Positions 52,813 through 64,000 of a stretch of 64,000 nt of DNA are shown here, piece by piece. Position 1 is the stretch's first letter. Each line of letters begins with the position of its first letter. The stretch spans positions 4,728,501 through 4,792,500 of the forward strand of contig CALZFC010000026.1 in NCBI GenBank assembly GCA_945643635.1, read 5' to 3'. The notes under the pieces were generated by a model. The model was given only the letters and a program-made list of their open reading frames with translations. It was not told the origin of the DNA and searched no databases. This DNA is from Allodiplogaster sudhausi (Eukaryota; Nematoda; Chromadorea; Rhabditida; Diplogasteridae). The translations under genes were made by a program, and so were the position numbers.

Positions 52813-53999
52813 CTGCAGGATTATCCGCCCGCACGGCTCAACTCCCTTGTTCTTCTTTTTCTAAAAAGGAAGTTGATTTGACTGAAAGGACCTTTGTTAT
52901 CAGTGTGTCTGCGGATTTGATGCGGTAAATAAGCAAAAAAGGTAGCTGCATAATGGCGCATGTCTCGAGATGGTGAGAAGGAGCAACTAGGGAAGGAGAG
53001 AAAGAGTTATGAGATAAAGTCGGAGTCACGTTGGAGACTGATATGGAGTGCGAGAATGAGAGAAGAGGCTTCTCGTCAGCGGCGTGCGTGGAAGACGTAG
53101 CCAGTGGCAACCAAAGAGAGAGAGAGAAAGAAAAAGAGAGCGAGAGAGAGCAAAAGAGAGAGAGAGAGAGATAGAGAGAGAGATTCGGCAACAAGTCGTT
53201 GATGAAGAGAGAAATGATGAAGTCCTGTCAGGGTGTGCTTGCCTTCCTTCTTCCGTTGCACAAACATCCGTCTCGTGTCGTCTACTCCCTAGTCAATCTC
53301 ATGCACGCGAATCCCTTCCGCCACTCCTTGACTTATTCTTTTTCCACTACAAGTTTATGGTAAGTATCGTCTAGGAGTCATTTTCCCATCGAGCGATTTT
53401 GCCGATTGCTTCTTATGCGTGTTTGCATTTTGAACAAAAAAAAACTACTTCCCCCAACTTCAGACTTTGAATTCTTCATATTTGAGACTCATTCGTTTTC
53501 GTAAGAGAAGGAAACGTGTAGTACGGAAGAAGGCATTGTTGTTGACATTATTTTTCTCCCTCACTAATATATGACTTTTGTTCCTGATTGAACACGATGA
53601 ATAATTATAGAAAGCTTTATTCATGAACTACAAACCGGTGGTGAATATGCGCGACAGCTGTAAATGAAGCCAGTCTTCTCCGTAATGGAGGACGAAAGTG
53701 GTTGGAGCGAAACGAGCATTGATATACCAGATAAAGGAAAGAAGTAGGAGCGGAGGGACTCAGTGTATGCTTGCGACTAATATAACATCTCAGAACGAGT
53801 GATAAAACCACTATGAACTACACCAATATTATGAGGAACTCTTGTATATCTGTGATGAGGCATATCTACAGTTTTGACCTGCTCTTGATTATCTGGTTGG
53901 AGAAATTGGATAAACTTCACTCCGAATAAAGAATTCACATTTGAGAGATGTAAAGAAATATCGCAAAACAATTATTCGATGGCATGAGAAAGATAAAAT
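52813..53999. other. Upstream flank of the TMEM145-like gene
   Basis: It contains GA-rich tracts at about 53117-53185 and AT-rich DNA. A minus-strand frame at 53777-53971 (VKFIQFLQPDNQEQVKTVDM part) looks coding-like but is isolated. Confidence 0.4.
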
Positions 54000-55692
54000 A
54001 TAGCCAAAAGGCTAGCTGATAGAAAAACAAATTAAGAACTTCAATGACTGGCCTTCCGGAGGCTCCAAATGCTCTCTTCCACCTGGGAATCTCAGCCATT
54101 CAGGAATCAAATATGGAAGAAAACAAATGCCATTGATTAAGGCCATCGCAATCGAATAGTAGGACTGAACTCTTATTCGTTATGTTTTGATAACAACAAA
54201 TTGGGACGGAACAGCGTGCAACGAGAGTGTTCTATCAGCGCCCGGAGAAGGTAGGAAGGAAAGGAGAACAGAATCAGGGCATTGAGCAACTCCACACTGG
54301 AACTGATAGACGAAAGCCCCCGACAAGGTCTGCGGAGCACACTCCTTCAGTTGTTTGCAACCGACACTCAAGGATCTCGGACAGCGAACAACTTTGATGA
54401 ATTAGTAAGAAAAGAATAATACAAAAACGTGGAAGCTAAGACGCAAAAAAAAATCTTGAACAAGTACAAAGGAGAACTCCGAGTTGTTCTTTCTCAATAG
54501 CAATGACAAGGCTGAACTACAGTAGTCTTATCTGAAAAGATTAGACAAAAAGCAAGTCAGCTAAGTAATGAGAGTGCTGATAATGTGATGAAGCAACCAG
54601 TCACGCTGATTGTCAGCGTAAAAAATGAGGATGAGAAGAGGGCACGTCGGATGCCTGGCATTAATCAATTCATCAATACACTTATAGGGCATATATTCTA
54701 GAGCGGATTGGAGAAGAGAGCCAAAATGGGCAGAAAAGAAGACAAAGTTTTCTGCAGTTAGGAAATTCAAGTTTGGAGAAGTACATACGAAAAAATTTAT
54801 GCCGTTGAGAGGTGTTCACTTCGCTCCTGTTTTCGAAGCAAAACGTTTCAACCGAATGTGGTTCGAACCTGTGACGTTCAAAATTGTAAGCGAGCACGTA
54901 ACCCACTGCGCCCCGCAGGCTTATTCAATTGCTTAAGAAAGACATTGACAGTGCTAAAGCCACCAAATACCGCGATTTAATGCAAACTTGAAAAATCAAT
55001 ATAAAATCGCCGGAGGCCATTTAGGAAAAAGTGAAAATGGTTATCATCATTTCTCCACTTGGACTATCGATCTAGACAAGTGCGATCAAAATCCGCCACC
55101 TTATGCTTAGGTTCCCTTGTGAGGGGAGTGCGACCACCTGTCAGCGAAGGACAGAATGAGATGTGCTCAAGATTTCGATGAAATGATTGAAGCGAGTGGT
55201 TCACTATGGCAAAATATTATTCTACTGATGTGGACAGATAACAAACACGCGCTAAGTAAAAAAGGCCGGAATCAGAAAGAAAACTGCTAATCAAGTAAAA
55301 TCAAGTTCCACAAAAACGAACGGAACGCCATCTTATTTTAGATATCTAATGAATATCATTTTCACCACAGGGAACAATGATGAGACACATGTTAAAGATA
55401 CAAGAAATTGCCAAGAATTGCGAGTGTTGAATAAAAAAAAGGAGAAAATTGCGAAGTTGTTTCTTTGAGAGGATAATAAAGTATATTGCGTATGAAGATG
55501 TGACCATGACTGTTCTGAGAGCGAGGAAGAGGGCAAAGACTCGTTTTCTCTGGAAGATATTCGCGACTCAAGAGAAGCGCTGCTAAAAACGGAAATTGCA
55601 CGAACAGTGCAATCATGCCGAGTCAAACTAGTTTTCTTCCAACTCTCTCTTCAAGTAAATATTCGTCTTAACTCGGGATTGGGTTACTTATG
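54000..55692 (+). pseudogene. Unresolved coding-like segments, possible divergent gene or relic
   Basis: Several plus-strand pieces show coding-like composition. Near 54269-54399, RALSNSTLELIDESPRQGLR continues to FDELV before a gtaaga donor. Near 54475-54520 there is ENSELFFLNSNDKAEL. Near 54567-54690 there is QPVTLIVSVKNEDEKRARRM. Near 55025-55077 there is GYHHFSTWTIDLDK before a gtgcga donor. Near 55147-55258 there is RMRCAQDFDEMIEASGSLWQ, ending at a gtaaaa donor. Near 55500-55690 there is DSFSLEDIRDSREALLKTEI. Some adjacent pieces can be joined in phase, but stops interrupt others and no start is clear. The minus strand also has an attractive frame at 54561-54770. I recognise no family. 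It may be a rapidly evolving gene, or remains of one. Confidence 0.3.
54850..54920 (-). pseudogene. tRNA-like relic (tRNA pseudogene or tRNA-derived SINE head)
   Basis: On the minus strand a canonical A box (GGCGCAGTGGGTTACGTGC) and B box (GGTTCGAACC) have tRNA spacing, so a pol III internal promoter is present. The acceptor ends do not pair and the T stem has mismatches, so this is not a working tRNA. Confidence 0.55.
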
Positions 55693-56247
55693 AAAGATAG
55701 AGCTTCTGATAGGGGTAGAAATTGTAGGCAAAAAGATTCATGAAAACTAAATTGGTCACTTGATCACTTATTCTTAGACAGAACTTAACTACATATAATC
55801 AAATCTAGATATACAAATAAGCGAACCAGCCATTCGTTGATTAAAACTGAACCGATAAAATGGTAAATATTCATCCGATGCGTGTGGCAACATTCTTAAT
55901 AAAATATATAAGCGGAAGAAAAATTTGGTAGACAAAATATTGTTTAGGGCATTGCGTTGGTTTGTCGAAGAATTACCAAAATGTTCTAATACAAGTATGA
56001 GGATGATTCGCCTATTAATATTACTGGAAAGAATAGAAAAAGGCACGTATGTAATAGATGCGGCGGCGTTTGAAGAATGAGAGAAAAGCACGACAGAATT
56101 GAAGGAGTGAATGCAATTGGACATACGTACTTGTTGTGCCGTGGAAGGAGTTCGACGGAGTGCAGTCATTGAAACAACTAATATTTCTTGGAATTAAGTG
56201 ATAACAGAATGAGGTGGAGGAATCCGTGGTGTCTGCAGAAGAGTTGC
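55693..56247. other. AT-rich spacer
   Basis: No supported gene. It lies 3' of the minus-strand gene ending at 56248. Confidence 0.45.
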
Positions 56248-57321
56248 TTATCCCTGCTCGTGACCGAGTCTCCACTCGCCCCTCTCCAGCCATGATGCCA
56301 CTGCGGCCGACGGTGGCAGAGGAGGCATCACCGCGCCCAGTTCCCGGCCTGCCTCGCGGGCCCACGACAGGGCTGCCATGATCAGAAGCTGCAACGACAA
56401 GGGGTTCATCTCCGGCTCTCCTTCTCTCCCTCATCAGTCTCTTTCTGTTCATCTCTCTTGCTCCCTCTTTTCTTCATCTCTTTCATTCTCTCATCCTGAG
56501 AATGGCCCAGTAGCCTGACCGACTGCTTGGCATCATCGAGTGTCTTTGGTGGAGTGTCATGGCGAGCAGCTCCTTCGCTGAGTGCCACGTGCACCCCCGG
56601 CCAGCGTCGACTTCTGCCTTGATCGCTGATCTGAAAGAGATGGCATTTACACGAGTCTATATAGAATACACAATGAATGCACCGACCTCGTCCTCCTCCT
56701 CCGACAGAGTGTCGCCCTCTTCGGTAGCCCAGATCTGAATGGCTGCCAGTGCGCCGGCCGAGATCTCTCGTGGATTGGCGAGGCTGGCGTGGTCTGCCGC
56801 TGACTTGGCTCGTTGCCAGATGCCGCTGAGTAGCAGGACATCCAGACGATTCTTCCCAATCGCTGCTTCCCTCGCAGCTCGGTTCCGCGAATGCAGCGTC
56901 TTGAGCTCTGGACAGCAAATTGTATTCCATGACAAGTCACTTAGTCATAATTTAGTGCATCTCTATGACATTTTGCACGCCTTGCCTCCCATTCAATGAG
57001 CTTTCTGCTCAATCATTTTCTCGATTACTCTGCAGTGCTCGCGGTCGAAGCCTGTGCCTGACTGCTGAGCGCATAAATCGTATGTTGTCTATGGGGAGCC
57101 AAGCCTGTCTCTCTGGCCAGACACTGACCTGATCTCATTAATCCTACCCACCAATCCTTCTTCTCGCATCTTTGGTGGCAATTGCAAAGATAAGCCAGCA
57201 ACCACCCGGGTGCGCCGTATTCCACTGGTCTGGCACTGATAGTCGAGTCCTTCTCATACCACGCGTAATTCGCTGGCCCACTTTGGTTGGTGCGCGTACA
57301 CTGTCTGGCCGGTTCTCTCAA

Positions 57322-57356
<35 letters not shown>

Positions 57357-57905
57357 ATGCCTAGGCTGGTCCTTCTCAGTCTTCGCCACGTTTATGAGCG
57401 AGACAGACATTTGGAGATGGGGTCGAATGAGTGATACGCTGCGCAAGAACACCGAACAAAAAAGGACAATCGGTTGAGAGTGACCTCTCTCTCTCCCTCT
57501 GCCTCTCTCTCTCACTCCACTGTCTTTCTCTCTCTTCTCTCTAAACCTTGAACTGTCTGCAGCTGTCTTCTCTGTTTCCTCACAATTACACTCTCATATC
57601 CACATCCTGCAGCAGTTAACAGCCGGCGACTGCCGCAATGCTTTCTCCATTGCATGTGCTTCCCTCCCTCTCTCATCATTGGCTCATTCACTTGTTTTTT
57701 TTGTAGTTTGGATGGCATTGAGCCACCTGTGCCAGGGGAGGAAGAGAGGGAATGAGGGGCGCGCAAGAGTAATGACAACACTAGTGCAGAGAAGAAAGCA
57801 AAGAAAAGAAGAAGAAGAAAGTGAGTGTTGAAAAGCGAGAGGCGGAATGAATAGAGAGTAAGAAAAAGAAAGAGAGAGAAGAAGAGAGAGAAAAAGAGAG
57901 AGAGA

Positions 57906-57940
<35 letters not shown>

Positions 57941-59061
57941 AAGCGCACCGCGTGGGTCGACACGCATGTTGCCGCTGCGTCGGTGGCGTCCTTCCGGGAT
58001 GAGTGCCTCGTACTGCTCTGGTGACTGTGCAGGCCCAGCAACTGAAACTTAAAATTATGCATAAAAATGAAACATACGTACAACTACATAAAATCAAATG
58101 TTCCTAGCAAAACACAAGAAACACCTGGTACATGAAGATTGTCCGGGTCCGTCGGATAAAGTTCACACATTTCACGATTCGCCAGACTCGCCAACTCCTC
58201 GTCCAGGTAGAAAACGCCTCCCGAATCTGAAGAACACTTTCTCTGTCACGTGAGAGGAACATTCACTCAAGGCAAAGAAGAACTCGATCTCATTTAAAAC
58301 GCATTGTTAGCATAGAGTGGATTTGAGATGCCTAATTAAGAGCAGGGATGTTTGTCTACGAAAAGGGAGTGTCACAATTCTCTGTAGTATTCGCACGGCA
58401 GCCAACGACGTACTAGAATTAGTTGAAATAAGATCACGTTTCAGCTATTTTTCAATGCTCTACTGCGAGGATGTGTGGTGTCATTCAGAAATTGTTTACA
58501 TTTCTGATAATGGGAAGATTCGGCTGGGGGAATAAAATAATTCGTGAGTGCGCCTGATGAATTGCGATGTTTACATTTGATCCTTGCGGGAAGAAAGAAT
58601 CTTCGTGATCGTTTCTTTCTTCGAGTGCATCAGGGACTCCAGCGTCCATTACACTCTATCGCTCGTTTATTTGGGCACATTATCATTACAACGTCTTCAC
58701 TCAATCAGGCAATACGAATGAGCTGCGCCAGATGACTTTTTCTGCTGCTCTCTCGCCAACGCCCATTATTACTTCTGTTCACTCTCATTTCATGCATTAT
58801 CTTCTCCTAATTTTCAAATAATACTTTTAATGGCTAAGGAGCAGATAAACTATTGACTTCAAGTGCAAAAATAATTGTCAAAGCTATAGAACGATTAGAA
58901 CTTCGAAAGACGCAATGGAGACTGCTAGTAGTATAACGGTGAGGGACCTATTGGTGCGACGAGCAGGGTGAAGCATTCGAAGATGGATTGGAGGAGAAAC
59001 AGAAAGGAAAAAAAACGATGAGGTTGGAGGAGGAGAGAGGTAATGACGAGAAAGAGAAAGA

Positions 59062-59104
<43 letters not shown>

Positions 59105-62100
59105 GCATCACTCGGCCAGCCATTGGTCGGTCACTCCAAGTGCACTCGCTCGCGTAATAAATCTGTCAACGATTGCTAATGTGATTGGAGACGCAGCCTC
59201 TTCCAGTGTAGAAGAGACTTAAAAAGAGTCAATTCTGCGCTTTGACTCATGGAAAGAGAAGAGAAGACAAAGAAGGAAGGATAAGTATACGAGTTTGTAG
59301 GACAAGCTGGCAATTTCAGCACGGGTATGGTAGAGTGCAGTTGCTTGGATAAGAAGTTACTTCCATTCTATGCCTCTCCACTTTCCAGCTCCCCTTCTCC
59401 TATTCTCTCTCTCTCTGTCTCTCTCTCTCTTCCTCTTTCACTCACTCTCTCTCTCTTTCAATCTCTCTCTCTCTTTCACTCTCTCTCTCTCTCTTTCACT
59501 CTCTCCCTCTTTCACTCTCTTTCACTCTCTCTCTCCCACTTTCACTCTCTCTCTCTCTCTCTTTCACACTCTCTTTTTTGCGATGCTTTAAGGATGTGCA
59601 TTCGGAGATTGCAAAAGTAGTGTCGGCCGGCTTGGGCCATGATTTGTTGGAGATAAGAGAGACAATCTATCAAGGAAGAGAGAGAGTAAACGAGAAGCCT
59701 AGCGGTGGATGGGTATCCAAACAAAGAGTAGAGAGAGAAGAGAGTGCGCCTTCCCCTCATTCAAGACAAACTCCAGCCATCCTTCTCCTGCTCGTTCCCC
59801 TCCTTCAGATTCCCTTTCTGTCCTGCAACTACCGATGCCTGGCCGAATAAGCTGGCAGCTTCGTCATAACTGCAGTCTCCTCTCTGATTCTTTGTCCCCT
59901 CCACTTCTTCTCTTTTCAACCACTCCAAAGTGCATCAACGGCAACACGACGACCGCTGCTCACTCCAAGTGCACACCAAAATCCAATCTGGCTGGCTCAG
60001 CCAAAGCTTATGCGAGACGGGACACGGACACAAAAAGTGGCGGAACCGACATGACAATCTCCTTGTCATACATCAGCCGGCGATTGGAGACAGATCGGGA
60101 AAGAGACAGAGACAGAGAGACAGAGAAAGAGAGAAAGAGAGCAGTAATGAGAGAGAGAGACAGGAGAGTTAGTTGGCTGCTGACTCGAAAATTACTGTGT
60201 AGAGGCGAAGCCATAAAATGTTTCTGCTTCCTCGTGGACGTGATCCATGACAGGCGCGTGTACCCAATCTAGAGTCACAAATAAAATGTAAGTGCTCTTC
60301 GCCACTTTGTGACAAGCGTGGAAAGAATACATGTTTGTAAGCGAGCGAAGTTGTCTTTCTACTCCCTATTCAGTGAAACTTTCAATCTGATACGCCCATA
60401 GTCTGGAATTGGAGATCGCAATTACGTAGCATGCAGCAATGGACATTGTAAGCGATGTAGTGCTAGCAGCAATAAATTGTTATCATTTCACTGAAAAGGA
60501 CAAAAAAGGACTAGTATTGAAATTGAAGAGGAAAAGGAACGAGAGAGGGTAAAATATTTGCAGCGAAATACAAAAACATTATGAATGCTTCCATTGTGAG
60601 CACCTCATTTTGGTAGATGTTATCGCGGAAACGGTGGATTTAGTTGTAGAAGAGATGAAGAAATCGCGAGAGAAAGACTACGGTACCGCCGATGATGAGA
60701 GAAACGAATCTATTTACTCTTCACTCGCTCTCGCTGTCTTCCTCATCATTTCACTTCCTATTTTCACCGGCTTTTCACTTTCCCGCTCCTCGGCCTCTCA
60801 CTGATTTCCTTTTCCTCTCAACTTTAGCTTCCCTTCGTATCGTAGATGAATGTGCGACAGGAAGGGTTATCGTTCCTTTTTTTTCTCTAGTCAAATCGAG
60901 CGACCGAGTTGTGCATTGCTTGGTATAACAAACGGAGAAAGAGACGATTGGGACACTCAAAACTGTAGCAGATGTCCTCTTGCTGGGGGCCTTTCTGTCA
61001 CTAACCAAGCCACCTCTCTCTTTCTCTCTCTCTAATACTCTCTCACATAACACCTTCTCTGTCGAGTTGAGTTTCTAATCGCCATCTTCATTTCATTGTC
61101 GACTCGCTCACTTTTTTTTTCGTCCTTACTGGTTTTTGTCCTTCTCTCGGCCATCCCACATGCATAATATGACACTCATGAAGAGCGTGAAAGGCTATCT
61201 ATTCTATGCATATGTCTCCAACGAACATTTTATTGAGTTACACTAGAGGTGAGAATTATGAAATCGAAATGGATCCTATGAAGCATATAAAGGAAGCTAT
61301 GTTTTTTTTTTCGCAGATGGCTCCCATAATGCTTTCTGGCAGTGTACACATACATATGTTGTCATCTCTTCCCTCAAGTCTCTTGTTTTGCATTTCGCAA
61401 TCGCAAGCCACAGCAACAAGTCCGTCAGCGGCGATCCCCAAATCATGCGTGCCATTATGTTGATGAATTGTCGACGACCCTACGTTGTGGATACGATGGA
61501 AGAGTGAGAGATACGACAAGGGCAAAGAAAAGAGAACGAGACAGCGCGAGAAAGAGGGTAGCAGAGAAGTGAGAGATGCGAGAAGAAAGAAGAGAGTGAG
61601 CGAGAGAAGCAGAGAAATCAAAGGACAAAGGGAAGACAAGAGGCTCGCGCAGGCCGGAAATGCGCCTTTTGCCAATCTGGGAAATAAATCTCCGTCGTAT
61701 TCGCGTCGTCCATTTGATGTGATCACTTGTCTCAGAGAGTAGTGCAAATGGACTGTTGTCGCCGTTGGCTACGATTTTATGATCAAGGGGCACGTTTTGT
61801 CTGGAAGCCACGAATGGACTCAACCTTCCCGAGGCCATAAAGCTGCATGCTATCTGCCTCCATCGAGCTGTTTAGTTGCATTCCGAAGGGCACTTCAACT
61901 ACCCAACACTCGAGACTCAGAGTAATGTGTCTCGGCTGAGTTGCACTGCGCGTACCACTCGAGTCGTGTCCGATGCGTGCGAGTCGCAAGTCCTCTTCTC
62001 TGTCCGAGTCGGAGGTGTCATCGGGGGCGCGACGGCGGCTGCTTCGATTGGCGCGGCATCCGTTGGCATGGCTCGCTCGGCGCCGGCGTCTGATCTGGCG

Positions 62101-63281
62101 TCTGGTGGCGCCGCCGGTCGGGAGGAATCCGCCATCCGAATCGCTGCTCGGCTCTGGTAGCGTGCGTCCCTCTTCGACCGCCCAGCCTTTCCGCGCGTCC
62201 TTGATGACCATCGGGAGGCTCTTCTGTCTGCACAATAACCATTGAAGACATCAAAAAGCAAGCTAGCAAGGCTGACTTGGGGTCCTTGTAGGTGCCGACG
62301 TAGAAACCCGTGTCCGGGGAGGCGTTCAGCTTCTGCTCGAGATGCGGTGGCAGCTGCAAGTGAAAAGGAATGAATAGGAAGGGAAATGGTCATTGACTCC
62401 TCCCACTATCACACTGAGACACTCTTCTCCGATAAACAACACGGGGTAGAGCCATTTCTACATCTTCTAGGAACACTGAAATGAGAGAGAGAGAGAAAGA
62501 CACGAAGAGTGAAAGAGAGCGAGAAAGAGAGAGCGAGAGAGGGAAAGGACACTCAAGGATGATGACAATGACTATCAATCTGGTAAGTTGTTGGGCACGA
62601 AAAAAAGCATAGGCTGTCGAAGTGGAAGCTGTGAGGGCTGCCATGTCCGGCGTCTTCCTCTCCTCCTCCCATGCATCATACTCTGCTAGACCACGCTCCG
62701 CTGAACATGCCTCCACCCCCCGCTATCCACTCGACGCGTAAGGCGGTCTAAGCACGCTTGTCACTACTCCGCAGTACCAGGAAAGCTCATGCCCCCCCCC
62801 CCCCCGATAGCGATCACCGAACACCGAACACTGTGGGCGGTGTAACTTGCAGAGATGGAAAGGAGCACATTGAACTAGTGTAATAGATAACAGTTCAACA
62901 GCTACGTTTACTAACATTTTTAGACTATAAGTAATCCAACAATGAAATGATTTTTTCAACGATATTACACAATCTTGCATGGTTGATTATATTTTGATTT
63001 CTTTATGCAGCGAATTTACCTTTCGCAAGACAAGAGAAGATATCAAAGAAGAATTCACAAAAGAAACTAATGGTAAGCAAAACGATACAAAAATGAAATA
63101 GAAGCAAAAAGAAAGCTGACTGACGTTTATCTTGGCGGGATCGGATCTCGGATGGAGGACGAAGTATCGGACGGAGAACGGATTGATGACGTCGATGGCG
63201 TCCGAGTTGTGGGCAACCAGAGGGATGAAGTCGCCGTTGTTCTCTCCGTTCACCATCTGCTGGCCGACCCGTATGAAGGCA
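56248..63281 (-). CDS. Unrecognised multi-exon gene, 5' end not found
   Basis: Eight exons, high to low: 63281-63125, 62353-62277, 62227-61956, 58226-58125, 58041-57949, 56907-56687, 56630-56520, 56388-56248. Phases agree throughout (390 residues from the first visible exon, which starts in phase 2). Exon 1 carries NGENNGDFIPLVAHNSDAID and NPFSVRYFVLHPRSDPAKIN and looks like part of a folded domain. Next come DTGFYVGTYKDPK, an Arg/Asp-rich disordered stretch (QIRRRRRASH, DDTSDSDREEDL), FYLDEELASLANREMCELYP, and a helical alanine-rich part (REISAGALAAIQIWATEEGD). It ends AALSWAREAGRELG to HEQG. I recognise no family. The second-half helices suggest protein binding. A 3.7-kb intron (58227-61955) is full of GA/CT arrays. 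Missing 5' exons should lie above 63281, perhaps beyond 64000. Confidence 0.68.
57845..57939 (+). repeat. (GA)n microsatellite at a donor site
   Basis: The GA array ends ten bases before the exon edge at 57949. In the minus-strand transcript it is a long CU tract beginning just after the donor gtgcgc. Confidence 0.9.
59404..59575 (+). repeat. CT array with interspersed TTTCA/TCACT units
   Basis: About 170 bp of CT dinucleotides broken at intervals by TTTCACTCTCTC-type units, forming an irregular minisatellite within the 3.7-kb intron of the minus-strand gene. A (GA)n array at 59063-59101 lies 300 bp upstream in the opposite strand sense. Confidence 0.85.
62793..62807 (+). repeat. Homopolymer C tract
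   Basis: An uninterrupted run of about 15 C between the exons at 62353 and 63125. A similar C-rich run is at about 10320-10338. Such runs are prone to assembly and length errors. Confidence 0.8.
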
Positions 63282-64000
63282 CTGCGAGAGAGAGAGAGAG
63301 AGAGAGAGGATGGAGAAGGAAGAACTCGCTCTGCCTGTACCCTGCAATCTCATTTCTCAATGAGGCAACGTGGTAAAGAAACTCAAAAATCGCGACAACC
63401 AATCATTCATTTATCACTTCCTAGTTGTCTCTGCGAATGAGCACGCGTTCAGTGTAAGAACGGCGAATCGGTGAGAGAAGGAGAGCGAGGGAGAGAGAGA
63501 AAGAGAGAGAGAGAGAAACTTAGACAGAGGAACAGAGATAGATAGGCGAATAACAGGTTGAAGTGAGAGATAAGGAGGCAGATAGAGAAAGATACAAAGA
63601 GGGTGAGAGATAATAATGGGGAGGCAGCTGGAAGCGCAGTACTTGAGAGGTGAAAAAGAAACAGTAATGAGCCGGGATTAATACGAAATCGACTGCCGCG
63701 TGAGTGATAAAGTAGCATGCGATAACCAAAAATATGATTGGGCTTCCAATGGCTTATACAATGAAAAACATAATGTGGTATCATCAGGAGTTAGTTTAGT
63801 TAAAAATAATTTCTACTACAATACGCGTGTGCATGACGTCTTCTTTCGAGATACTGACAAGAAAACATATCAAGGTCAAAAGTTTTTCGACAAACAATGT
63901 TGAGGATACGTTAATAAAGTGTTTCTTCAAATAAATGTAGTACCTCTTGTTATCTCTACAAGAAGAGAAACATCGGAAAGCCAAGTTTGCAAGGTGGGAG
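63282..64000. other. Upstream flank of the unrecognised minus-strand gene
   Basis: It begins with a (GA)n array at 63284-63309, which is the CT-rich polypyrimidine tract of exon 63281. More GA-rich DNA follows to 63530, then AT-rich DNA. Earlier exons of the gene should be here or outside the window, but I cannot support one. Confidence 0.5.

Overview
This is nuclear DNA from a nematode that is not C. elegans. Three things point there: a peroxisomal dehydrogenase built like nematode DHS-28, an SH2 plus tyrosine kinase of the Fer-like type that is expanded in nematodes, and a BEN-domain gene resembling the heterochronic regulator LIN-14. All real genes are split by introns, and the long open frames inside (GA)n/(CT)n repeats are artefacts. 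I rebuilt gene models by hand from splice signals and reading-phase agreement. Most junctions agree in phase; the exceptions are stated.

Layout. 1-12.7 kb: microsatellite-rich DNA with no gene I can support. 12.76-26.5 kb (+): a 12-exon lin-14-like gene with large CT/GA-rich introns and a 3' region of about 3.3 kb carrying let-7-type and lin-4-type seed matches. 26.96-28.63 kb (+): a short ionotropic-receptor-like gene that seems to lack the pore loop. 29.7-32.0 kb (+): a dhs-28-like gene (dehydrogenase + SCP2 + PTS1). 32.7-38.4 kb (-): a 19-exon gene for a 612-residue low-complexity protein, with a tRNA-Ile(UAU) gene inside one intron. 39.5-39.9 kb (-): the 3' part of a small gene. 40.6-43.9 kb (+): a 16-exon SH2/tyrosine kinase gene with a long palindrome in intron 1. 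46.2-48.8 kb (+): a secreted double PAN/apple protein with one frame break. 49.9-52.8 kb (-): a TMEM145/GPR180-family seven-pass receptor. 54-55.7 kb: scattered unresolved coding-like pieces and a tRNA-like relic. 56.2-63.3 kb (-): an unrecognised gene whose 5' end may lie outside the window.

The genes share a neighbourhood but not an obvious pathway. The lin-14-like gene is the regulatory centrepiece; the dhs-28-like enzyme would act in peroxisomal beta-oxidation, in C. elegans linked to ascaroside pheromone synthesis. Two genome-wide traits stand out: an apparently high rate of GC-AG introns (five supported by phase) and use of CT microsatellites as polypyrimidine tracts. The block 29.7-45 kb is nearly free of long GA/CT arrays, whereas both flanks are full of them.
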